Source: Clostridia bacterium | GTDB lineage: Bacteria > Bacillota > Clostridia > Oscillospirales > Acutalibacteraceae | Assembly: GCA_017395425.1 (NCBI GenBank) | Contig: JAFPUM010000043.1 | Location: forward strand, 1-64,000 | DNA length: 64,000 nt | Reading direction: 5' to 3' | Shown: piece after piece, positions 32,938 to 40,654 of the stretch | Position numbering within the stretch: the stretch's first letter is position 1 | How the letters are laid out: each line of letters opens with the position of its first letter | Program-made: the position numbers and the translations under genes | Notes under the pieces: model-generated | What the model was told of the DNA's origin: nothing | The model's input: the letters and a program-made list of their open reading frames with translations, nothing else | Databases searched by the model: none

Positions 32938-34659
32938 TTAATTATACAGTATTTTGTTGTAATTTTCCCTGTAAACCTTGACAATTTCGTTTGCGTTGGC
33001 GCGATCCAGCGTCCAGCTGGCAAGGTGAGGATTATAATCGTTGCAGAGATTGTAATAATTGCAGATGGTGATAATACCGCCTTCCGCGTCGGAACGGATA
33101 TTGCTGTTGCGCGCGGTTCTGGCGAGACGATCCAGCTCGGGTATCGCCGCGGGAGAAAGGTTGTATCTGATGTAGTCCACGTCCATTTCCTTGGAGCTGT
33201 CGTTGAGATACCGATCTACATTGTAACCTGCCACAAAGCCATCTACATTGAAAATCGTGTAGGCTGCGAGAAGGATAATGAGCACGCTGCCGATCACGGC
33301 GGACACCTTGAGCTGCTCAAAGAGAATCTTGAGCATCATGACCACCACGCAGACGGCAATGAAGGCAATCACGATGCCGGCATTGAAACGCGACACGGTC
33401 ATGCCGTACTCTCTCACATAAATCACCAGACGGTACGCCGCGGAAACCATCATCACAAGACTGCACGCCGAAATCAGCAGCAGCGCGACCTTGGTATAGG
33501 TCGGCAGCTTGTCTTTGTCGTTGTGCCTGGTCAGCATACACACCACCGCGATGACAATCGCTGTGAGCGCCGTCACAAATACCAGCTCAAAGAATCCTCT
33601 GCGGCAGTACCCCGCATAGGTATAGCCCATCGGAAGTTTGCCGCCGCTGGCAAAGAGATAGCGAAACTGTACTGCCACAAAGACAATATAGATCAGGCTG
33701 GCGGCATAGAGTACAGTGGAGGTGATAATCGCGTCGAGAGGACGGTTGAGCGTGGACTGATCGGCGGAATTGTGATAGCCGCTGCGAAGGCTCGCAATCA
33801 GCGGCATGACATACAGCATCGCCAGAACGGTCAGAATCACGTCCGAGAAAATGCGGAGGAAATTGATGTTCAGCATACGGATCACGGTGTCCACCCATAC
33901 CGCGAACATCTGATCGGCGCGGCAAAGCAGAATAATCAGCACGATCACCACCGGAATCGAAATCACCAGTCCGATCAGCACCTTCATGCCGTTGCCGTCC
34001 TTTTTGCCATCCTTGGCATTCTTGCCCATGCCGACGATGGCTTTGGCCGTTTCCGCGAGATTGAGGAAGGGATATGCCAAGTATGACGCGCCGGCATCCA
34101 CTAACAGTTGACGGGAGAAGGGCTTGCTTTCCGTACAGCCCGAGATAAGCGTAGTCTGCACCGCGAGAAGCGCAAAGGACAGCAGCAACGCAACGGTACG
34201 GTTGAGCGGGCTGCAATAGAGCGTAAAGGACGCCAGCACCGCGATTTGCGGAATAAACAGCAGCAGCTCGGGAACCGAGAGTTTCTTATGCTGCTTGTGC
34301 AGCATGAAAGGCAGATAGAACGCATAGAACAGCACGCCCATCACCGTCATGCCCACGCCGATGTGTCCGGTCATGATGGTACGCGCGCAGACCCAGCCGA
34401 ATATGACCGAAATAATCAGGAAAAGCGGCAGGTTCATGTTGGAAAGGGTTTCCTTCACAGCGTCGATGTAACCGGGCTTCTTTTCATAATATCCGCTCGG
34501 CGCCGTGCCTTGTCCGTTGGCTGCGGGGTAGGTGTAGTAGCTCGGCGGCCGGTAATAGTTTGCCGGCTGTGCCGGTGCCTGCGGTGCCGCGGGTGGAGTG
34601 GGGGAAACAGACGGCTGCTGTGCCGCGGGATGGGTGTTGCTTTCGGGAAGGTTGTTCAT
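32938..34659 (-). CDS. Polytopic membrane protein, DUF4173/DUF4153-like
   Basis: A 573-residue protein. Residues 1-65 are a cytosolic Pro/Gln/Tyr-rich segment (PTPPAAPQAPAQPANYY). About 12 transmembrane helices follow, and a C-terminal outside domain contains FVAGYNVDRYLNDSSKEMDVDYIRYNL then IPELDRLA. This Tyr-Asn-x-Asp-Arg and Asp-Tyr pattern I recognise from DUF4173. Function is unknown. It is downstream of and co-oriented with the 34729 gene, 69 bp away. No enzymatic motif is visible. Confidence 0.75.
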   Translation of the reverse strand: MNNLPESNTHPAAQQPSVSPTPPAAPQAPAQPANYYRPPSYYTYPAANGQGTAPSGYYEKKPGYIDAVKETLSNMNLPLFLIISVIFGWVCARTIMTGHIGVGMTVMGVLFYAFYLPFMLHKQHKKLSVPELLLFIPQIAVLASFTLYCSPLNRTVALLLSFALLAVQTTLISGCTESKPFSRQLLVDAGASYLAYPFLNLAETAKAIVGMGKNAKDGKKDGNGMKVLIGLVISIPVVIVLIILLCRADQMFAVWVDTVIRMLNINFLRIFSDVILTVLAMLYVMPLIASLRSGYHNSADQSTLNRPLDAIITSTVLYAASLIYIVFVAVQFRYLFASGGKLPMGYTYAGYCRRGFFELVFVTALTAIVIAVVCMLTRHNDKDKLPTYTKVALLLISACSLVMMVSAAYRLVIYVREYGMTVSRFNAGIVIAFIAVCVVVMMLKILFEQLKVSAVIGSVLIILLAAYTIFNVDGFVAGYNVDRYLNDSSKEMDVDYIRYNLSPAAIPELDRLARTARNSNIRSDAEGGIITICNYYNLCNDYNPHLASWTLDRANANEIVKVYRENYNKILYN

Positions 34660-34728
34660 ACTGATCGCTCCTTTTTTGATTTTTTTATGTTTGCATTTTT
34701 TATTTTTTCAAGGTCGCCGGGTGCTTTT

Positions 34729-35541
34729 TTAAAACTGACCGCCGTTATTGAGCTGTGCGCGGTACTTCTTCGACATCTGCTGATAGGTGCTTTCCTTTTC
34801 CGGACGCACATTTTTCCCGATATACCGTCTCGACGCGCGCCACGCCTTATTCATATCCGACGACAGCAGACCCTCTACATACGCGATACGTTCCTCGCCC
34901 GTGATGGCGTTGAGAATCGTCATCGTGATAATGCTCTTGACATCCAGATCCCCCATGCCGTACATCTTTTCGAGAAACGCGAAGAATTCCTCCGCCTTGC
35001 CCTTCTGGGTCTTATCCGCCAGCATCCTGGCGACGGCGGCATTCACCACTTCCTCGCAGAACTTGTTGGGCAGCAGCATTTCATAATGCTCCTTGTGCTG
35101 GAGCAGGGGTTCGCGGCATTCGGGAAGCACCGCCGGAATGCGGTTGACAAAATACACCGCGGAAGTCTCGTCGTTCTCCCTGTCCTTGCGGGCGGTCACA
35201 CGGGAAGCCGCCGGCACATTGACCTCCATCGCGGGATGGGCGCTGTAACTGTCGCTGAATTCGTTGCCCACCGAAACCGCTTCCTTCATATCGATGGCAT
35301 GATCGCCCGACAGTTCAAAGAAATAGGACTGCACTTCCTCAAAATCGTCATCCCCGCCGTCCGGCTCCCCTTGGAACAGATAAAAGCGCTTGAGGGAGGG
35401 CGAATAGACCATCTTGACGCGCAGGCTGTCATTGGCAAGAATCGCGCTCTCGCTGCCGTCGCTTTCCTGCGAGGTAATCAGGTGAAAATCCGGGCAGTTT
35501 TCGGTAAACCGAACCACCGCTGCTTCAAAATACTTACTCAT
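34729..35541 (-). CDS. Unknown soluble protein
   Basis: A 270-residue protein with no signal peptide or membrane helix, so probably cytosolic. The N-terminal half is beta-rich (FHLITSQESDG, LRVKMVYSPSLKRFYLFQG); the C-terminal half is helical (AVARMLADKTQKGKAEEFFAFLEKMYG) with a basic end. I do not recognise the family. It is preceded by a good TTGACA-17-TATACT promoter and followed by the DUF4173-like membrane protein gene, so the two may form an operon. Confidence 0.75.
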   Translation of the reverse strand: MSKYFEAAVVRFTENCPDFHLITSQESDGSESAILANDSLRVKMVYSPSLKRFYLFQGEPDGGDDDFEEVQSYFFELSGDHAIDMKEAVSVGNEFSDSYSAHPAMEVNVPAASRVTARKDRENDETSAVYFVNRIPAVLPECREPLLQHKEHYEMLLPNKFCEEVVNAAVARMLADKTQKGKAEEFFAFLEKMYGMGDLDVKSIITMTILNAITGEERIAYVEGLLSSDMNKAWRASRRYIGKNVRPEKESTYQQMSKKYRAQLNNGGQF

Positions 35542-35626
35542 ACTGTTTCATTTACTCCTCTTCTGGTTGCTTTGACGGGAATGCGACAGGGACACACGCC
35601 ATATCTGTATCCGCGCCGCTATCATG

Positions 35627-35655
35627 AGTATACGCCTTTATAATGCGATTGTCAA
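35627..35655 (-). promoter_or_regulatory. Promoter of the 35541 gene
   Basis: On the minus strand, TTGACA (35655-35650), 17 bp, TATACT (35632-35627), giving a leader of about 80 nt. Confidence 0.75.
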
Positions 35656-35814
35656 TAAGTATTTACTGTTTTTCAATAAATTTACAAATTAGACAAAACC
35701 CACACGACCTTGTCACCCCGCCCGTCTGAATCCGGTTATCATTATACCACACCTTTGAGGCGGAATCAATACCCATCCGTCAATCGGAAGTCAAATCCAA
35801 TTCACAATGCAGTA

Positions 35815-36030
35815 GAATCTTCCATGACAATACCCATCGCGTTCAGTACGCGGGCGGCGGCAGCCGTAATCAGCTCCCGGTCGCGCGAAACGGGACAAAA
35901 GCCCGGACGCGTGCCAAGTACCACCCTTTATTCAAGCATCCCGGAACGTCCCATACGCCAGCCTTTATCCAGCCGCGCCCCTGCGCCCGATTGGGTTATC
36001 CCGGCAGCCCGGCAAAAAAGAAACGGGGAA
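35815..36030 (-). repeat. Repeat family B, copy 1
   Basis: About 215 bp. In the minus orientation it runs from CCCCGTTTCTTTTTTGCCGGG through GGGCGCAGGGGCGCGGCTGGAT, GCGTCCGGGCTTTTGTCCCG and GCTGATTACGGCTGCCGCCG to GTCATGG. It aligns along its length with 46838-47055. Neither copy keeps a conserved open frame, so it is probably non-coding. Confidence 0.7.
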
Positions 36031-36094
36031 GCGTCAACCGCCGGGTTTTTTGTTCTTTTTTTGTCCGGTTTCTGTTTTTCTTTTCTGTATGGCA

Positions 36095-36123
36095 TTGACA
36101 AAGCCGCGCTCTCATAATAATAT
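36095..36123 (+). promoter_or_regulatory. Promoter of the small lipoprotein gene
   Basis: TTGACA (36095-36100), 17 bp, TAATAT (36118-36123), then AAAGGAGGTG and the ATG at 36149. Confidence 0.65.
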
Positions 36124-36148
36124 AGTATTTAGGAAAGGAGGTGCTGCC

Positions 36149-36475
36149 ATGAAAAGAATAGCTCGTCTTCTGGCGACGGTTGTGACCGTGCTGGCGCTGC
36201 TGTGCTCCTGCGGCTCCGACCTCGACGGCACTTGGACGTCCCGCGCCGACAAAAAAACCAAAATCTGCTTCTCCGGTCAGAAGGTCAGAATCAGCTACGG
36301 CAGCTTCCATCTCGACGGTACTTACGAACCCGATCCCAATGACCCCAGTCTGATTACGTTCAACCTCACCGACAAAAACGGCGTCGTCTATCGCATTACC
36401 GCCGTGAAATCCCTCCGGGACGATACCCTCACCCTCACCAACACCAAAGGCAATGCCGAGGTCTTCTACCGCTGA
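36149..36475 (+). CDS. Small lipoprotein of unknown function
   Basis: A 108-residue lipoprotein starting at ATG after AAAGGAGGT. The signal peptide (ARLLATVVTVLALLCSC) ends in a lipobox with Cys at about residue 21. The mature 85 residues start with LDGTWTSRADKKTKICFSG and read as a small lipocalin/META-like beta barrel of the kind annotated as DUF5640-type in Clostridia. That fold is a guess from strand pattern (DGTW..., GTYEPDPNDPSLITF, DTLTLT). It is a single gene with its own promoter and terminator. Confidence 0.75.
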   Translation: MKRIARLLATVVTVLALLCSCGSDLDGTWTSRADKKTKICFSGQKVRISYGSFHLDGTYEPDPNDPSLITFNLTDKNGVVYRITAVKSLRDDTLTLTNTKGNAEVFYR

Positions 36476-36501
36476 TTTTTTTACCATCGTCTGCACTACG
36501 C

Positions 36502-36540
36502 AAAAAACGGACGGTTCCCATCAGAACCGTCCGTTTTTGT
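36502..36540. terminator. Bidirectional terminator
   Basis: ACGGACGGTTC/GAACCGTCCGT stem with A6 before and T5 after. It serves the lipoprotein gene and the convergent Na/Pi symporter gene. Confidence 0.85.
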
Positions 36541-36573
36541 ATGGACTGAACACTAATCACTAATCACTGACCA

Positions 36574-38331
36574 CTAAACACTATACTTCGCGCGGTATTC
36601 TTCGAGCTGTCTGGCAGTATCGCTGTCCTTGAGGTCGAGACTGAGGTTGTCCACATGGATATTGTAGCTCACATCGTGCGCTTCCACCATCGCCAGCACC
36701 ACCTTGGTGCAATGGCTGGCAATACGCTCAAAGTCGGTCAGCAGTTCATTGAATCCAGTACCCTGTACCAGTGTACACGAACCCGCCTGAAGGCGTTCCA
36801 CATGGTGCAGCTCCGCCTTGTCGCACATCGCGCGGATCACCATCGAAAGCGCCGACACCCTGCCGTCCACCTGCCAGCGGTTGCTGATGAAATCGTCCAC
36901 CGTAATGCGCACAATCTCCGACACAGCGCCCTGAAGCGCGTCAAGTTCCCGCTGCGCGTCGGCGGAATAGGTGATGTCCTTGTCGTACTTCTCTTTGGCA
37001 GTATAAGCGACAATCATCGCTTGGTCGGTAATGCGCTCGAAATAAGACAATGTATGAAGATATTTGAAGACGTCGGCACTCTGTTCCTTGGTCAGCTCAA
37101 TCTTGGAGAGCTTCATCAGATAGGTGCCGATGCTGTCCTCATAATGGTCCGCCAGCTTTTCACATTTGGCAACCTTGGCAAACTGCTCCTCGGTAAAATC
37201 GTCCATCACCGAAAAGCTCAGAATCACGCTTTTATGTACGGCGTGCGCCATATCGTAAACTGCCCGCTGCACCTGCGCCAACGCCAGCGCGGGATAATTC
37301 AGAAAACGCTCGTCCAGCGCGATGGGTTCCATCGCGTCGTCAGGCGATTCATTCGCCGCGGTTTTATCCTTAATCCACAGACAGGTCATGCGGTCAATGA
37401 GTCCGATGAAGGGATAGAGCACCACCACATTCAGCAGACGGAACAGCGTATTCACGGCTGCCACGGACACCGCCGACATGGTCATGCCCATCACCGGAAA
37501 CGAGAGAAACAGGTTGAGCGCATAAAATACCCCGCCGCAGAGCAGTACTCCCAGCACCGAGATAAAGAGATAGACAAACGACGTGCGTTTGCCGTTGACA
37601 TTGGCACTGATCGCCGACAGCAGCACCGGTCCCGCCGCGCCGATGGAGATGCCCAGAATAATCGGCAGCGCAGTGGAAAAATCAATCGCGCCCGTCACGG
37701 TCAGCGCCTGCAGGATACCCACAGCCGCCGACGCGCTTTGCAGCACCGCCGTAAACAGCGCGCCTACCAGAATACCGATCAGCGGATCGGAAAACAGGGT
37801 CAGCATATGGATAAAGGCTTCGCTCTGCTGCAACGGCGCCACGGCGCCGCTCATGGAACTGATGCCCACCATCAGTACCACAAAGCCCATCATAATATCC
37901 GCCACATAATCGTAGCCCTCGGCAAATTTCCGCACCAGAATGCTGCCCAGTGCCACAATGCCCGTAATGGTGGCGCTTGAAAGCAGCTGCACCCAGCCGT
38001 CGCCGCCGCCCAGCTCCGACAGACAGATGATCCAGCCGGTAATGCTGGTGCCGAGAATGGAGCCGAGAACGATCGGTATCGACTGGCGGAATTTCATCAT
38101 ACCCGAATTGACAAAACCGACCGCCATGACCGACGTCGCCGAAGAGGACTGAATGATGGCAGTCACACCCGTGCCCAACAGCACACCCTTGACAGGCGTA
38201 TCCGTCAGTCTTGCCAGCAAAAGCTCGAACTTACCGCCTGCCGTCCGCTTGAGTCCATCGCCCATCAGAGACATACCGAACAGAAACATCACCATGCCGC
38301 AAACCAGCGAAAAGACATTGGAAATACCCAT
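36574..38331 (-). CDS. Na/Pi cotransporter family protein (NptA/YjbB-type) with PhoU-like tail
   Basis: About 585 residues. Two homologous membrane halves carry the QSSSAT-type motif (TAIIQSSSATSVMAVGFVNSG and LQSASAAVGILQALT), typical of Na+-dependent phosphate symporters. The C-terminal 220 residues are a PhoU-like helical domain (DMAHAVHKSVILSFSV, TLSYFERITDQAMIVAY). Start choice: ATG 38331 gives the family N-terminus GISNVFSLVCGMVMFLFGM. A GTG 36 nt upstream would lie about 9 nt from the predicted transcription start. The stop TAG lies in a GTTTAGTGG/GATTAGT short repeat tract. Confidence 0.9.
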   Translation of the reverse strand: MGISNVFSLVCGMVMFLFGMSLMGDGLKRTAGGKFELLLARLTDTPVKGVLLGTGVTAIIQSSSATSVMAVGFVNSGMMKFRQSIPIVLGSILGTSITGWIICLSELGGGDGWVQLLSSATITGIVALGSILVRKFAEGYDYVADIMMGFVVLMVGISSMSGAVAPLQQSEAFIHMLTLFSDPLIGILVGALFTAVLQSASAAVGILQALTVTGAIDFSTALPIILGISIGAAGPVLLSAISANVNGKRTSFVYLFISVLGVLLCGGVFYALNLFLSFPVMGMTMSAVSVAAVNTLFRLLNVVVLYPFIGLIDRMTCLWIKDKTAANESPDDAMEPIALDERFLNYPALALAQVQRAVYDMAHAVHKSVILSFSVMDDFTEEQFAKVAKCEKLADHYEDSIGTYLMKLSKIELTKEQSADVFKYLHTLSYFERITDQAMIVAYTAKEKYDKDITYSADAQRELDALQGAVSEIVRITVDDFISNRWQVDGRVSALSMVIRAMCDKAELHHVERLQAGSCTLVQGTGFNELLTDFERIASHCTKVVLAMVEAHDVSYNIHVDNLSLDLKDSDTARQLEEYRAKYSV

Positions 38332-38382
38332 GATATCACACTCACAATTGGTACTGTTTTCTGGCACACTTTTACCTTTATG

Positions 38383-38411
38383 ATTGTAACATACACATTT
38401 GGTTCTGTCAA
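38383..38411 (-). promoter_or_regulatory. Promoter of the Na/Pi symporter gene
   Basis: On the minus strand, TTGACA (38411-38406), 17 bp, TACAAT (38388-38383). Confidence 0.7.
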
Positions 38412-38522
38412 GATGGAATAAAGCGGAACTGCGTCAAAATCCGTTTTGAAATCCGTTTTGAGAAAAAAGCGCGAAGCGCTGACAGGCACTCCGCGTTTTT
38501 TTGTGCGTTTTTGTGTTTCTTT

Positions 38523-39530
38523 TTACGCGTTGAGTTCCACCAGATGCGCCACGCCGGGGATGGTTTCTCCCTGCCACGCGCTCGTCGTAGACATCAGCGC
38601 CCCCGTCGCAATCGCCAGTATTCTTTTCAGGGCACCCTCTTCCATACGCTGCATGATATGCGAACACAGCACGCTCCCGATACAGCCACACCCCGAACCG
38701 CCGGCGTGAACGTCCTGCGCCTCACGGTCAAAAATCATCATGCCGGCGTCCTGATGCCGGTCGCCCAGATCAATCCCGTCGCGTGCCAGGAGCTGTCGCA
38801 GCAGATCACTTCCCACAAAGCCCAGATCCCCCGTCAGAATCATGTCATAATCGCCGGGAGAGGTGCCGGTATCGGTGAGATACCGCCGGATGGTGTCAGC
38901 GGCGGCAGGCGCCATTGCCGCCCCCATGTTGCAGGGGTCCTTGATGCCGAGGTCGTCGATGATGCCCACGCAGGCGGCGCTGACGGCAATGCGCCCGCCT
39001 TTTCCCACAATCGCCGCGCCCGCGCCCGTCACCGTCCACTGCGCCGACGGGGAACGCTGTCCGCCATAGCCCAGCGGCGTGCGGAACTGCCGCTCCGACG
39101 AGCAGAAATGGGACGACGTCACCGCCGCGCACACATTCGCCGCGCCGCATTCCACAAATACCGCCGCGTTGATGAGCGCCTCCACCATCGTGGAGCAGGC
39201 GCCGTACACCCCCATATGCGGAATGCCCAGGCTCCGCAGTCCGAAGGTGGAGGCAATGCACTGGTTGAGCAGATCGCCCGAAAACATCACGTCCACCCCG
39301 GTCGGCGGCAGGGCTGCCTTGTCCAACGCAATGCCCACCACTTCCTGCTGGAGCGAGCTTTCGGCTTTTTCCCACGAGGTCTGCTCCATCATCGGATCCT
39401 CGTGAATCCTGTCAAAATATCCCGCCAGAGGCCCTTCGCCTTCCTTCTTGCCCGCGATGCCCGCGTGACCCAGAATCGTCGGCACCGCCTGAAACCGGAA
39501 GGTTCCCCGCTGCAATCTCTCCATCGCCAT
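38523..39530 (-). CDS. spoVAD: Stage V sporulation protein AD
   Basis: A 335-residue thiolase-fold protein that binds dipicolinic acid and is needed for its uptake into the forespore. Landmarks are GTFRFQAVPTILGHAGIAGKKEGEGPL, FSGDLLNQCIASTFGLRSLGIPHMGVYGACSTM and ILTGDLGFVGSDLLRQLL; length and motifs fit the family. It normally sits with spoVAC and spoVAEB; here both flanks are unrelated, so the operon is split in this genome. It shows the organism forms, or once formed, endospores. Confidence 0.93.
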   Translation of the reverse strand: MAMERLQRGTFRFQAVPTILGHAGIAGKKEGEGPLAGYFDRIHEDPMMEQTSWEKAESSLQQEVVGIALDKAALPPTGVDVMFSGDLLNQCIASTFGLRSLGIPHMGVYGACSTMVEALINAAVFVECGAANVCAAVTSSHFCSSERQFRTPLGYGGQRSPSAQWTVTGAGAAIVGKGGRIAVSAACVGIIDDLGIKDPCNMGAAMAPAAADTIRRYLTDTGTSPGDYDMILTGDLGFVGSDLLRQLLARDGIDLGDRHQDAGMMIFDREAQDVHAGGSGCGCIGSVLCSHIMQRMEEGALKRILAIATGALMSTTSAWQGETIPGVAHLVELNA

Positions 39531-39632
39531 ACAACCTTTCTTGGAATTGTGATATGGTTTAGTATGGGCGGATTTTGCCTGTTTATGCTTGCTTGGGGGA
39601 AAGATGAGGAAACGGAAGAACGTAAAAAAAGA

Positions 39633-40307
39633 TTATAAAAATGACAGCAATTCTCGGTAATCGGAGATAACGGCGTCCACGCCTTCGAGCGCCCGCAGCG
39701 CGTCGGGGGACATCGCGGAGGCTACCGCCACAATGCGTCCCGCTCCCGCGTTCCGCGCGGCGGCGATCCCCAGCGGCATGTCCTCAAACACCGTACACGC
39801 CGCCGTCGGCAGTCCCAGTCTTTCCGCTGCCCGCAGATAGATATCCGGCGCGGGCTTGCTGGCAATCGTACCGTCATTGTATACGATGGTATGTTCGTCG
39901 AACCAGCGCAGCAGCCCGAGATGCCCGATGTAAAAATCCACATTGCTCCGTCCGGAGGAAGTCGCAATGGCGATCGGTACGCCCTTCTGCCGGCAGGCGT
40001 CCAGATAGTCCGCCGCGCCCGGCGCCAGACAGAATTCTTCCGGATGCGACAGACACAATTCGCGGTATATCGCTTCCTTGGCTTCCCCGTGACGTTCCAC
40101 TGCTTCCGGGGTCAGCGCCTCTTCTCCCACAAAATGCGCCAGAATCTCGCGGTTGGTGCGTCCGTGTACATAGGCGCGGAATTCCCCGTCGCTCACTTCC
40201 CGTCCGCACAGCTTCCACGCGTATTGCCGCCACGCTGTTTCATGAAATGCCGTGTCGAAAAACAGCGTGCCGTTGAAGTCAAACAGGATTCCCTGTTGGG
40301 TTGTCAT
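39633..40307 (-). CDS. HAD-superfamily hydrolase, beta-phosphoglucomutase-like, with DxN motif
   Basis: A 224-residue HAD IA protein starting at ATG after GGAGGGAG. Motif I is FDFNGTL: nucleophile Asp10, but the second acidic residue is Asn12, where phosphatases and phosphomutases have Asp as acid/base. Motif II is ATSSG, motif III Lys is in SKPAPDIYLRAAERLG, motif IV is FEDMPLGIAAA. The cap contains a helical bundle as in beta-PGM. The Asn substitution may slow hydrolysis or change the reaction. Substrate is not predictable. No sugar-phosphate genes adjoin. Confidence 0.85.
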   Translation of the reverse strand: MTTQQGILFDFNGTLFFDTAFHETAWRQYAWKLCGREVSDGEFRAYVHGRTNREILAHFVGEEALTPEAVERHGEAKEAIYRELCLSHPEEFCLAPGAADYLDACRQKGVPIAIATSSGRSNVDFYIGHLGLLRWFDEHTIVYNDGTIASKPAPDIYLRAAERLGLPTAACTVFEDMPLGIAAARNAGAGRIVAVASAMSPDALRALEGVDAVISDYRELLSFL

Positions 40308-40369
40308 GTTTCTCCCTCCGTTATTCACTATTCACTATTCACTATTCATTATTCATTAAATACGGGGTT

Positions 40370-40560
40370 GGTATATCCGGATAGGGTTCCCTTTCGGGAT
40401 TCGCCCGACCCCGTCGCGGATATTGGCTCGTCTCGCCCGGCAATGGCGTTGCCCTTGCCTTCTGGGGCGCTGCCCCAGCCCCTGCAAGGGCTACTCGCCC
40501 TTGACCTCGGCAGGGAGCTTACCCCCTGCACCCCGCGCCGCTGCGCGGCTAATTATTGCT
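40370..40560 (-). repeat. Family-A repeat copy 9, 3' of the EF-G paralogue
   Basis: A minus-strand copy with an altered hairpin (GGCAACGCCATTGCCG replaces the GGCAGGC hairpin), ending GGGGTCGGGCGAATCC. Beyond it a GAATAGT/GAATAAT tandem tract (40320-40362) lies before the HAD gene. Confidence 0.85.
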
Positions 40561-40567
40561 TTCACAA

Positions 40568-40626
40568 AACACGCCTGCCCCGGTCGGCTCATTCCCATGC
40601 GGAACAGGCTGACCGGGGCAGGCAGT
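40568..40626 (-). terminator. Terminator of the EF-G paralogue gene
   Basis: On the minus strand, GCCTGCCCCGGTC pairs with GACCGGGGCAGGC around a 25-nt loop, followed by GTGTTTTG. Confidence 0.65.
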
Positions 40627-40654
40627 ATGATCATTTAATTTTCAGCCCGATGCC

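Noticed and set aside
38440..38520. A further family-A copy after spoVAD
   Set aside because: Only the GCGCTTCGCGCTTTTTT end is recognisable, plus a short CCGTTTTGAAAT direct repeat; too little to call a copy.
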